Below, piece by piece: positions 15,359-21,872 of a stretch of 21,872 nt of DNA. The stretch spans positions 1 through 21,872 of the forward strand of contig JADJWO010000009.1 of the NCBI GenBank assembly GCA_016716325.1, in the 5' to 3' direction. Position 1 is the first letter of the stretch; every line of letters starts with the position of its first letter. Under the pieces are notes generated by a model that ran no database searches, was not told where the DNA came from, and was given only the letters and a program-made list of their open reading frames with translations. The DNA is from Nitrosomonadales bacterium (lineage in GTDB: Bacteria; Pseudomonadota; Gammaproteobacteria; Burkholderiales; Gallionellaceae). Both the position numbers and the translations under genes were made by a program.

Positions 15359-17712
15359 TTAATTCCCTGTTGATTGCTTTAGATCGTAAATCGCTTGTTC
15401 CAGCTCTTCGATGGCATGCTCATAGCCATCCTTGCCGCCGAAAACTTCATCAATGATTTCCACCGTAGTGCCGATCTCATTGAAGGGTTTGTATTTGAGC
15501 ACCTTGGCGCTTTCAATAGAGCCGATATCCTCATCGGCATATTTATCCAGCAACGCCTCAAGGATGGCGCGCGCCTTGTCGCCGTATTTGGTGAAGTAGT
15601 TGCGCTTCTTCACATTATTCGCACGCTCGGCGCGGGTGAGCGGCGGCTGGTCGTAGGCGATATGGCAGATCAGGTCGAACGCGCCGCAGCCATTGGCGAT
15701 CTCTTTCTCCAGATGCGCGAAGTCGATACCGTGCTTTTCGAGTTCATCAATGATGAGCTGCTTCTTTTTTGCATCGTTCCAGGCGCGCAGGAAATCGTCC
15801 AGCGATGAAAACTCCGAGCGTATCTTCTTGCGCGAGTAGTTGCGGTACGACTCGGTAATTAACTGCCCTTCTTCGCTCAAATACTGAACCCGCTCGGCAA
15901 TGATCTTGACTGGTACACCGCTTACCCGTGCTTTGTAGACACCTTCCGGCTCTTCTACTTTCAGGCCTGGCCCGTCGCCCTCATCGACGGGATCGGGCGG
16001 TACGGGGTCATCGTCATCACCCGGCTCATAGATCACCACCGGCTCGCCATCGAAATCTTCATCCTTGAATAGTTCGGTGGCTTTTTTGAAATCCATGATG
16101 GTGAAGTAATACTTGCTGTATTCCTCTGCAATGCGGGTACCGCGACCGATAATCTGCTTGAAGGTGGTCATGGAGTTGATGGTCTTGTCCAGCACGATGA
16201 GCTTGCAGGTTCTGGCATCCACGCCGGTGGTCATCAGCTCGGAGGTGGTGGCGATCACAGGGAAACGGCTTTGCGGGTCGATGAAGTTGTCGAGCTCGTT
16301 CTTGCCTTCGATACTATCGCCGGTAATTCGCATCACATATTTTGGATTATCAATTGCCAGCTTGCCCGCCGCATTGACGATGGCTTTGCGCATGCGCTCG
16401 GCATGGTCGATGTCTTCGCAGAAGATGATGGTCTTGGAGAATGGATCGGTAGCCCTGAGCAGTTTCATGACGCGCTCGGCCACCAGCTTGGTGCGCTGGT
16501 TCAACACCAGCACGCGATCCATATCCACCTGATTGTAGGTGCGCGCCTCGATTTCATTGCCCAGGTCATCCGTCATGCCCGGCGGCGGCGTCCAACCCTC
16601 TACATCCTTGTCGATGTCGATGCGCACCACTTTGTAGGGGGCAAGGAAGCCATCCTCGATGCCCTGCTTCAGGCTGTAGGTATAAACCGGATCGCCGAAG
16701 TAGGTGATATTGGAAACGTACTGCGTCTCTTTGGGCGTGGCCGTTAAGCCCAAATGAATGGCACCGGAAAAGTAATCCAGAATTTCGCGCCAAGAGGAAT
16801 CCTCTGCTGCACTGCCGCGATGGCACTCATCGATAACGATCAGGTCGAAGAAGTCGCGGGAAACCGTCTTGTATACCTTGTCCTCTTCGTCAGGTCCGGT
16901 GAGTGCCTGATAGAGGCCCAGATGGATTTCATAGGATGGATCAATCTTGCGATTCTTGATCTTGGTCATCACCGAACCAAACGGCTTGAAATCATTCACG
17001 CGCGTCTGGTCGGCCAGAATGTTTCTATCCACCAGAAAAAGGATGCGCTTCACTGCTTTGGCTTTCCACAGGCGCCAGATGATCTGGAAGGTGGTACGGT
17101 TTTGCCGGTACCCGTTGCCATGACCAGCAGGATGCGTTTCTGCTTGTTGGCCACGGCCTCGATGGTTCGGTTGATCGCCTCTACCTGATAGTAGCGCGGC
17201 TCTTTGCCGGAAGGATCGAGATGGTAAGGCTGCAATACAAGAGATTCATCGGCATCTTCAATACCGCGAAACCTTTTGTACCGCTCCCATAATTCCGCAG
17301 GCGACGGGAAAGCCTCCATCGCGAACTCTGTTTCGATGTCTTCGCCATCTTTGGGCACTTTGTTGTGCGAGGCAAAGGCATCGCCATTGGAACTAAACGC
17401 ACTGGGTACTTCGAGGATTTCGGCGTAGCCAAGTGCCTGCTGCATGCCATGGCTGGCTGTGTAGTTGTTGTCTTTTGCCTCAACTACTGCCAGCGGCGTA
17501 CTGGCATCCCATGAAAGGACATAGTCGGCAAACTTCTTCTTTTTCTTGTTGCGCGATGACATGTTGCCGCGCACGACGACGGGGCCGGGGGTAAGCGTTA
17601 CTTCGCGACGGATTTGCGTCAAAGGTTCCCACCCTGCATTTCTGATTGCGGGCGAAATGAACAAATCACAGATATCTGACTCGCTGAGTTTTTTCTTGTC
17701 TTTGCTATCCAT
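15359..17712 (-). CDS. hsdR: Type I restriction endonuclease subunit HsdR (one frameshift)
   Basis: HsdR is the translocating, cutting subunit. Two overlapping frames give about 784 residues. The nuclease domain comes first: FADYVL with D63 and VVEAKDNN with E78-x-K80, then the QxxxY-type GMQQALGYAE. The SF2 motor follows: MATGTGKT (Walker A, 198-205), IVIDECHRGSAAEDS (motif II), GLTATPKET (motif III) and IIGRGTRIAEEYSKYYFTIM (motif VI). A helical C-terminal part binds the methylase. The frame breaks just after GTGKT, near 17095-17100; the corrected frame reads TTFQIIWRLWKAKAVKRIL. The start at 17712 (MDSKDKKKLSESDIC) fits family N-termini. An upstream ATG at 17760 has a better ribosome site (GGAG, 5 bases away) and cannot be excluded. 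Confidence 0.96.
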
Positions 17713-17775
17713 CAAAACAATAGCTCCCTGAACGAGGCCGAATACTACCGACCCTGCCATCTATCTCCAAGCGTG

Positions 17776-17823
17776 AAGAATATATAGGCCGCCGAAAGTG
17801 AAACGGGGAAGTGCTGCCGCTTT
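17776..17823. repeat. Direct repeat with ATATAGGCCGC core, copy 1
   Basis: AAGAATATATAGGCCGC, then AAACGGGGAAG and TGCCGCTTT, lie in the gap between the 92-residue gene and hsdR. A related copy in the same orientation is at 18534-18579, about 80% identical by eye. On the minus strand this copy places TATATATT 20-30 bp before the alternative hsdR start, a possible -10 region. Confidence 0.65.
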
Positions 17824-18100
17824 AGTGATGCAACGCCTTATCCAGTGAATGCTCGAACTTCTCGGCGTCGTGCTGTGTGACGTAATACTTTACCGTTGGG
17901 CCGGTCATCAGTTTGGCGCAGGAGTTCACCAGCTCCATGGCGATGGGATATTTGCCGGTGGCGATGGCTTCTTTCAGGGCGTTCAATCTGTTGTTTGCGT
18001 CTTCCAGGGTGAGGCAGAAGTGGTGCGTGTCATCGGTGATGCTGATGCTTTTGATGCCTGCATGGGTGACGGCCTGGCAGTGGAATTTTTTCTTGGACAT
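17822..18100 (-). CDS. Hypothetical protein, 92 residues, upstream of hsdR
   Basis: The family is not recognised with confidence. A strong AGGAGGG ribosome site lies 5-6 bases before the ATG, which supports a real gene. The sequence MSKKKFHCQAVTHAGIKSIS begins with a basic N-terminus. A mixed alpha/beta pattern follows, with SITDDTHHFCLTLEDA, a helix RLNALKEAIATG, ELVNSCAKLM, and a late strand VKYYVTQHDAEKF. There are three cysteines and five scattered histidines but no metal-binding cluster. It is on the hsd strand. Its stop is only 61-109 bp before the hsdR start candidates, so it may be the first gene of the defence operon and could be a regulator, but no DNA-binding motif is visible. Confidence 0.7.
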   Translation of the reverse strand: MSKKKFHCQAVTHAGIKSISITDDTHHFCLTLEDANNRLNALKEAIATGKYPIAMELVNSCAKLMTGPTVKYYVTQHDAEKFEHSLDKALHH

Positions 18101-18161
18101 GTGGCCCTCCTGAGTGGGTTTTGCGATGTGTGGCAGTTTGCGCTCCGCGCCACGTATTTGC

Positions 18162-18321
18162 TAGGGAAGGTCTGATTTAGTCCGTTTGTGGTGAGTATTT
18201 AAGCGAAACTCGCAAGCTCGTTTTCCGTTCGCTCCCTCGATACACCGCGCAAGCGCGGCACTCGGGACGAACGGAAAATGTATCGAACCATGGCGTTCGG
18301 ACTTAATCAGACCTTCCCTTA
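18162..18321. mobile_element. MITE-like palindromic element D
   Basis: Its arms are the best preserved in the window: TAGGGAAGGTCTGATTTAG (from 18162) and CTTAATCAGACCTTCCCTTA (to 18321), extending inward through GTCCG/CGGAC. The core is unlike elements A and C. It has nested inverted pairs TTTTCCGTTCG/CGAACGGAAAA and CGATACA/TGTATCG around a central CCGCGC-AA-GCGCGG hairpin, and could fold into a branched structure. It encodes no protein. It sits just upstream of the first gene of the hsd operon. Confidence 0.8.
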
Positions 18322-18390
18322 CCTTATTATTGGAGCCTTCCATAAATCAGGACAAGATGATCAGAAATGAAGTCGAGTGAAAAAAACCGC

Positions 18391-18473
18391 GTCATTCCCG
18401 CTGCAAGCGGGAATCCAGCAAGAAAAATGCATTTTCATTAAACCCACTGGATTCCCGCTTGCGCGGGAATGAC
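18391..18473. repeat. Paired GTCATTCCCGC palindromic repeat, copy E
   Basis: GTCATTCCCGCTGCAAGCGG opens the element and GGATTCCCGCTTGCGCGGG with GAATGAC closes it, about 30 bp apart and in opposed orientation. The core matches elements A, C and F, but the outer GGTCTGATT arms are missing. Confidence 0.8.
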
Positions 18474-18533
18474 GCCGCGAATGTCGTTAATTATGGAAAC
18501 ATCAATAGTTGCAATTATGCGCTTCGCGCCAGC

Positions 18534-18579
18534 AAGAACATATAGGCCGCTGAATACAAACGGGAAGCGTTGCCGCTTC
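18534..18579. repeat. Direct repeat with ATATAGGCCGC core, copy 2
   Basis: AAGAACATATAGGCCGC and CGGGAAGCGTTGCCGCTT repeat the stretch at 17776-17823. In this copy GGAAGCG-TTGC-CGCTTCC forms a clean hairpin. Confidence 0.65.
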
Positions 18580-18591
18580 CCCGTTCCTATC

Positions 18592-18632
18592 ACCCTCTCC
18601 CCAACCCCTCTCCCGCTTGCGGGAGAGGGGAG
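18592..18632. repeat. CCCTCTCCC-type palindromic repeat after purD
   Basis: ACCCTCTCCCCAACCCCTC is followed by the palindrome CTCTCCCGCTTGCGGGAGAG, ending six bases from the purD stop. Transcribed as RNA from the minus strand it would form a stable stem and may serve as purD's 3' end. Confidence 0.75.
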
Positions 18633-18637
18633 GTTTG

Positions 18638-19906
18638 TTACTTCCGCCCTATCGCCCGATAGCCGATGTCGCGGGCGCATCTGCTGGCCGTCGAAGTGGA
18701 TGCCGTCGGCGATCTCGTAGGCGCGGCTCTGCGCATGCTTGACCATGTCGCCCAGCGCCACGACGCACAGCACGCGCCCGCCGCTGGTGACGACCTTGCC
18801 GTCCTGCATCGCGGTGCCGGCGTGGAACACATGCGCGTCTTCCGGTTTGTTCGGCAGGCCTTCGATGACATCGCCCTTGCGCGGGGTGTCGGGATAGTTG
18901 GCGGCAGCCATCACCACGCCGAGCGCGGTGCGGCGATCCCATTCGGCTTCGACCTTGTCCAGCGTTCCGGCGATGGCATGCTCGACGATGGCGGCTAAAT
19001 CGCTCTTCAAGCGCAGCATGATCGGCTGGGTCTCGGGGTCGCCCATGCGGCAGTTGAATTCCAGCACTTTCAATCCGCCGTCCGGCGAGATCATCAGGCC
19101 GGCGTAGAGGAATCCGGTGTAGACATGTCCCTCGGCTTCCATGCCGCGTACCACGGGCATGATGACTTCGCGCAGGGCCTTGGCGTGGATGCCGGGCGTG
19201 ACGACGGGCGCGGGGGAGTACGCGCCCATGCCGCCGGTGTTGGGGCCCTGGTCGCCGTCGAGCAGGCGCTTGTGATCTTGGCTGCTGGCCATGGCCAAGA
19301 CGTTCTTGCCGTCCACCATGACGATGAAGCTGGCTTCTTCGCCTTCGAGGAAATTCTTCGATCACCACGCGCACCGGCATCGCCCAGCTTGTTGTCGGAC
19401 AGCATCATGTCGATGGCGTCGAACGCTTCCTGCTGGCTCATGGCCACGACACCCTTGCCCGCGGCGAGGCCGTCGGCCTTGATGACGATGGGTGCGCCGT
19501 GTTTCTTGACATAGGCTTTTGCATGCGCGATGTCGCTGAACGTTTCGAAGAACGCGGTGGGGATGTTGTGGCGCGCCATGAAGCGCTTGGCGAAATCCTT
19601 GGAGGATTCGAGCTACGCGACGGCCTGGGTGGGGCCGAATATCTTCAGCCCTGCGGCGCGGAACACATCGACCACGCCTGCGGCCAGCGGCGCTTCGGGG
19701 CCGACCACGGTCATGTAGATGTCGTTGTTCTTGGCGAACTCGAGCAGCTCTGGGATGGCGGTGATGTTGATGTTCTCCACACCTTCTTCGAGCGCGGTGC
19801 CCGCGTTACCCGGCGCGACGTAGATCTTCTGCACTTTCACACCCTGCGCCAGACGCCAGGCGAGTGCGTGCTCGCGACCGCCGGAACCGATGACCAGAAT
19901 CTTCAT
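18638..19906 (-). CDS. purD: Phosphoribosylamine-glycine ligase (GAR synthetase), broken by indels and one stop
   Basis: PurD joins phosphoribosylamine and glycine with ATP in purine synthesis and is an ATP-grasp enzyme. The N-terminus MKILVIGSGGREHALAWRLA is unmistakable, as are GPEAPLAAGVVD, APIVIKADGLAAGKGVVA, EFLEGEEASFIVMVDGKN (in the corrected frame), DGDQGPNTGGMGAYSPAPVV, GFLYAGLMI, EFNCRMGDPETQPIM and VMAAANYPD. The corrected C-terminus ends RDIGYRAIGRK at 18638. Total length of about 422 is normal. Breaks are a TAG at 19613-19615 where relatives have CAG (AVAQLESSKDF), which looks like a substitution, plus indels near 19372, 19352 and 18690. The start at 19906 was chosen from the conserved MKILVIGSGG. 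It lies downstream of purH across a palindromic repeat and is probably in the same operon. Confidence 0.95.
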
Positions 19907-19921
19907 GATGACACCCTTGTT

Positions 19922-20042
19922 GTCATTCCCGCGCAAGCGGGAATCCAGATGATTGAACAAAACCCGCTCAGCGGGGCAAACCATTCTTGTCTGCTGCGCA
20001 GGGCGCTCATTCTCGCTGGATTCCCGCTTGCGCGGGAATGAC
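19922..20042. repeat. Paired GTCATTCCCGC palindromic repeat between purH and purD, copy F
   Basis: GTCATTCCCGCGCAAGCGGG starts the element, and GGATTCCCGCTTGCGCGGG with AATGAC ends it in the opposite sense. The 19-bp ends are near-perfect complements, so the purH-purD transcript would carry a long stem. There are no GGTCTGATT outer arms. Confidence 0.8.
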
Positions 20043-20068
20043 GAGGCAGAGCGCCAGGCGCGACTGAC

Positions 20069-21634
20069 TTAGTGGCGGAAGTGACGGTGGCCAGTGAACA
20101 CCATCGCCAGGCCCAACTCGTCGGCAGCAGCGATGACTTCTTCGTCGCGCATGGAACCCCCCGGCTGGATGACGGCTTTGGCACCGGCTTGGGCCAGCAC
20201 GTCGATGCCGTCACGGAACGGAAGAAGGCATCGGAGGCGACCACGGAGCCGGCGAGGCTCAGTCCTGCGTGCTGTGCCTTGATGCTGGCGATCTTGGTGC
20301 TGTCCACGCGGCTCATCTGGCCTGCGCCGACGCCCAGTGTCTGACCGCCTTTGCAGAACACGATGGCGTTGGACTTCACGTATTTGGCGACGCGCCATGC
20401 GAACAGCAGGTCGGTCATCTGTTCTGCGGTGGGTTGCAGCTTGGTGGCGACCTTGAGGTGTTGCGGGCCGACATTGAGTGCGTCCGGACTTTGCACGAGC
20501 AGACCGCCGGAGACGCGCTTTACGTCCCACTGGTTGTGCGCGTTGGAGAGCGGCACGGTGAGCACGCGCACGTTCTGCTTGGCGGCGGTGACTTTGAGTG
20601 CGGCTTCGGTGGCGCTCGGCGCGATGATGACTTCAACGAACTGGTTGGCGGTGATCTGCGCGGCGGTGGCTTCGTCCAGCTCGCGGTTGAAGGCGATGAT
20701 GCCGCCGAACGCGGAGGTGGTGTCGGTGGCGTAGGCCAGCTTGTAGGCGCTCAGCGCGCTGTCGGCGACGGCGACGCCGCAGGGGTTGGCGTGCTTGACG
20801 ATGACGCAGGCGGGCTGGTCGAAGGTCTTGACGCATTCCCATGCCGCATCGGAATCGCCGATGTTGTTGTAGGACAGTTCCTTGCCCTGCACCCGTGTGC
20901 GTAGTCGGCGATGCCGCCGGGCACGGCGATGAGGTCCCGATAGAACGCGGCGCTCTGGTGCGGGTTCTCGCCGTAAGGCATGTCCTGCACTTTGGCGAAG
21001 TTGAAGTTGATCTGCGCGGGGAAGGCTTGCTTGCTACCGTCGCTGTTGATGGCGGTGAGGTAGTTGCTGATCATGCTGTCGTAGGCGGCGGTGTGCGAGA
21101 AGGCTTTTTTCGCCAGGTCGAAACGGGTGGCGTCGGACACGCTGCAGTTGTTGGTTTGCATCTCGGCCAGCACGTCGGCGTAGTCGACCGGGTCGGTGAC
21201 GATGGCGACGTGCGCGTGGTTCTTGGCGGCGGAACGCACCATGGTCGGGCCGCCGATGTCGATGTTCTCGATGGCGTCTTCCAGCGTGCAGCCGGGCTTG
21301 GCGACGGTGGCGGCGAAGGGGTAGAGGTTGACCACCACCAGGTCGATGGTGGGGATCTCGTGCTTGGCCAACGTGGCGACGTGCTCGGGCAGGTCGCGAC
21401 GCGCGAGGATGCCGGCGTGCACTTTCGGTTGCAGGGTCTTCACACGGCCATCGAGCATCTCGGGAAGCCGGTGTAGTCGGCGACTTCGGTGCAGGGCACG
21501 CCGTTGTCGGCGAGCAGCTTGGCAGTGCCGCCGGTGGAGAAAGCAGCTTGACGCCGAGGGCGTGCAGGCCTTTGGCGAATCGGAGGACGCCGGATTTGTC
21601 GGAGACGCTGATGGAGTGCTTGGGTGATGGCCAT
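20069..21634 (-). CDS. purH: Bifunctional AICAR transformylase/IMP cyclohydrolase (frameshifted)
   Basis: PurH catalyses the last two steps of IMP synthesis. Joined frames give about 522 residues, the family norm. The cyclohydrolase half has ISVSDKSGVLRFAKGL, LLSTGGTAKLLADNGV, EVADYTGFPEMLDGRVKTLQ, PKVHAGILARR, VVVNLYPF and ENIDIGGPTMVRSAAKNH. The transformylase half has MPYGENPHQSAAFYRD, GKELSYNNIGDSDAAWECV, CVIVKHANPCGVA, TSAFGGIIAFN, LRYAF-equivalent LLFAWRVAKYVKSNAIVF, GVGAGQMSRVDS and DAFFPFRDGID, ending MVFTGHRHFRH. The Lys-His of KHANPCG (catalytic) is present. Indels are near 21617, 21540, 21465, 20898 and 20222. The start at 21634 reads MAIT. It lies about 97 bp after fis, with a palindromic repeat between. 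Confidence 0.96.
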
Positions 21635-21678
21635 GATGATTCCCGATTAAATAAAAATCTTTTCCCTCTTCCTTAACT

Positions 21679-21703
21679 TCCCTCTCCCGCAAGCGGCGAG
21701 GGA
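21679..21703. repeat. CCCTCTCCC-type palindromic repeat between fis and purH
   Basis: TTCCCTCTCCCGCAAGCGGCG and the following AGGGAG form an imperfect stem; one base differs from the perfect CCCGCTTGCGGG centre seen elsewhere. It lies in the short fis-purH gap and would be transcribed. Confidence 0.65.
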
Positions 21704-21730
21704 GCGGACGAACCGCTGCGCGGAATGGGA

Positions 21731-21872
21731 TTAAACGATGCCGTGTTGCAGCATCTTCTTCTTGCGCAGGGTGTTGCGGTTGATGCCGAGCATCTCGGCT
21801 GCGCGCGTCTGGTTGCCGCCGACATGCTCCAGCACCATCTCGATCAGCGGTTTCTCGACGCAATCCATCACC
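21731..21872 (-). CDS. fis: Fis family DNA-binding protein, C-terminal part (truncated by window edge)
   Basis: Only the last 46 codons are present; the 5' end is outside the window. They read VMDCVEKPLIEMVLEHVGGN, then QTRAAEMLGINRNTLRKKKM and LQHGIV. The helix-turn-helix QTRAAEMLGINRNTLRKK is the Fis recognition motif that bends DNA and organises the nucleoid. Position next to purH is the usual betaproteobacterial arrangement (dusB-fis-purH). The tail KKKMLQHGIV has an extra residue compared with the common KKLQQHGI-type ending, possibly a small duplication or an error. Confidence 0.93.
   Translation of the reverse strand, partial: VMDCVEKPLIEMVLEHVGGNQTRAAEMLGINRNTLRKKKMLQHGIV

Larger units (their letters stand above)
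18101..18637. other. Repeat-filled intergenic stretch between purD and the hsd operon
   Basis: About 540 bp separate the purD 3' end from the 92-residue gene. They hold, in order, MITE-like element D, a paired GTCATTCCCGC element, a second copy of the ATATAGGCCGC repeat and a CCCTCTCCC-type repeat just after purD. Open frames here (such as 18161-18343, minus) are translations of repeat DNA. The hsd operon promoter should lie in 18101-18160 or inside element D, but I see no convincing -35/-10 pair. Confidence 0.6.

Noticed and set aside
13949..15373. A 474-codon plus-strand open frame
   Set aside because: It is exactly antisense to the intact hsdM, has no family resemblance and no ribosome site; high-GC codon use leaves long open antisense frames.
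18161..18343. A 60-codon minus-strand open frame
   Set aside because: It is a translation through MITE-like element D and its arms.
7006..20042. Repeated hairpins as a possible CRISPR array
   Set aside because: The units are dispersed, palindromic and in varying orientation, with no regular spacers and no cas genes.
20269..21476. Two 211-codon plus-strand open frames
   Set aside because: They are antisense shadows of purH, which carries all its conserved motifs on the minus strand.

Overview
The window looks like a piece of a betaproteobacterial chromosome, probably from the Nitrosomonadales/Gallionellaceae neighbourhood. This rests on moderately high GC, a fis-purH-purD cluster, a tsaC-hemF pair and numerous short palindromic intergenic repeats. 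The taxonomic placement is inference. Most genes lie on the minus strand. The assembly carries many single-base indels, mostly in homopolymers, that break otherwise clear housekeeping genes (relA, hemF, purH, purD, two methyltransferases). These genes are annotated as single loci across the frame changes. Coordinates of the breaks are approximate, and most breaks are probably sequencing errors rather than true pseudogenisation.

Region 1 (1-5353) is ordinary chromosome. It holds the 3' end of a LysR-type regulator, a plus-strand methyltransferase converging on a minus-strand methyltransferase, relA (monofunctional (p)ppGpp synthetase, apparently without its C-terminal ACT/RRM domain), hemF and tsaC. 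Region 2 (5357-9473) is accessory in character. It holds a MntA-HepT toxin-antitoxin pair whose hepT ends 3 bp before tsaC, a MazG-like pyrophosphohydrolase, slyX, a Phd/RelE-type toxin-antitoxin pair split by a palindromic repeat, a YkgJ-type cysteine-cluster protein and an ArsC-like protein. Three MITE-like elements with shared terminal inverted repeats lie between these genes.

Region 3 (9522-18100) is a tightly packed minus-strand defence operon. Its order is a small hypothetical gene, hsdR, hsdM, hsdS (an EcoAI/type IB-like restriction-modification system), a 615-residue SIR2-domain protein and a 229-residue protein with a C-terminal GIY-YIG (T5orf172/MUG113-like) domain. The gaps between hsdR, hsdM, hsdS, the SIR2 gene and the GIY-YIG gene are 2 to 10 bp, so they are almost certainly one transcription unit. 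Linking a type I restriction system to a probable NAD-consuming effector and a probable nuclease is the most interesting feature here. It suggests a back-up abortive response akin in logic to PrrC guarded by EcoprrI.

Region 4 (18101-21872) begins with repeats, including a fourth MITE-like element and a direct-repeat pair. Conserved chromosome then resumes: purD, purH and the 3' end of fis, all on the minus strand. The accessory block appears to sit between purD and tsaC-hemF, genes that are often close together in relatives. No RNA genes, CRISPR array, integrase or transposase gene were recognised.
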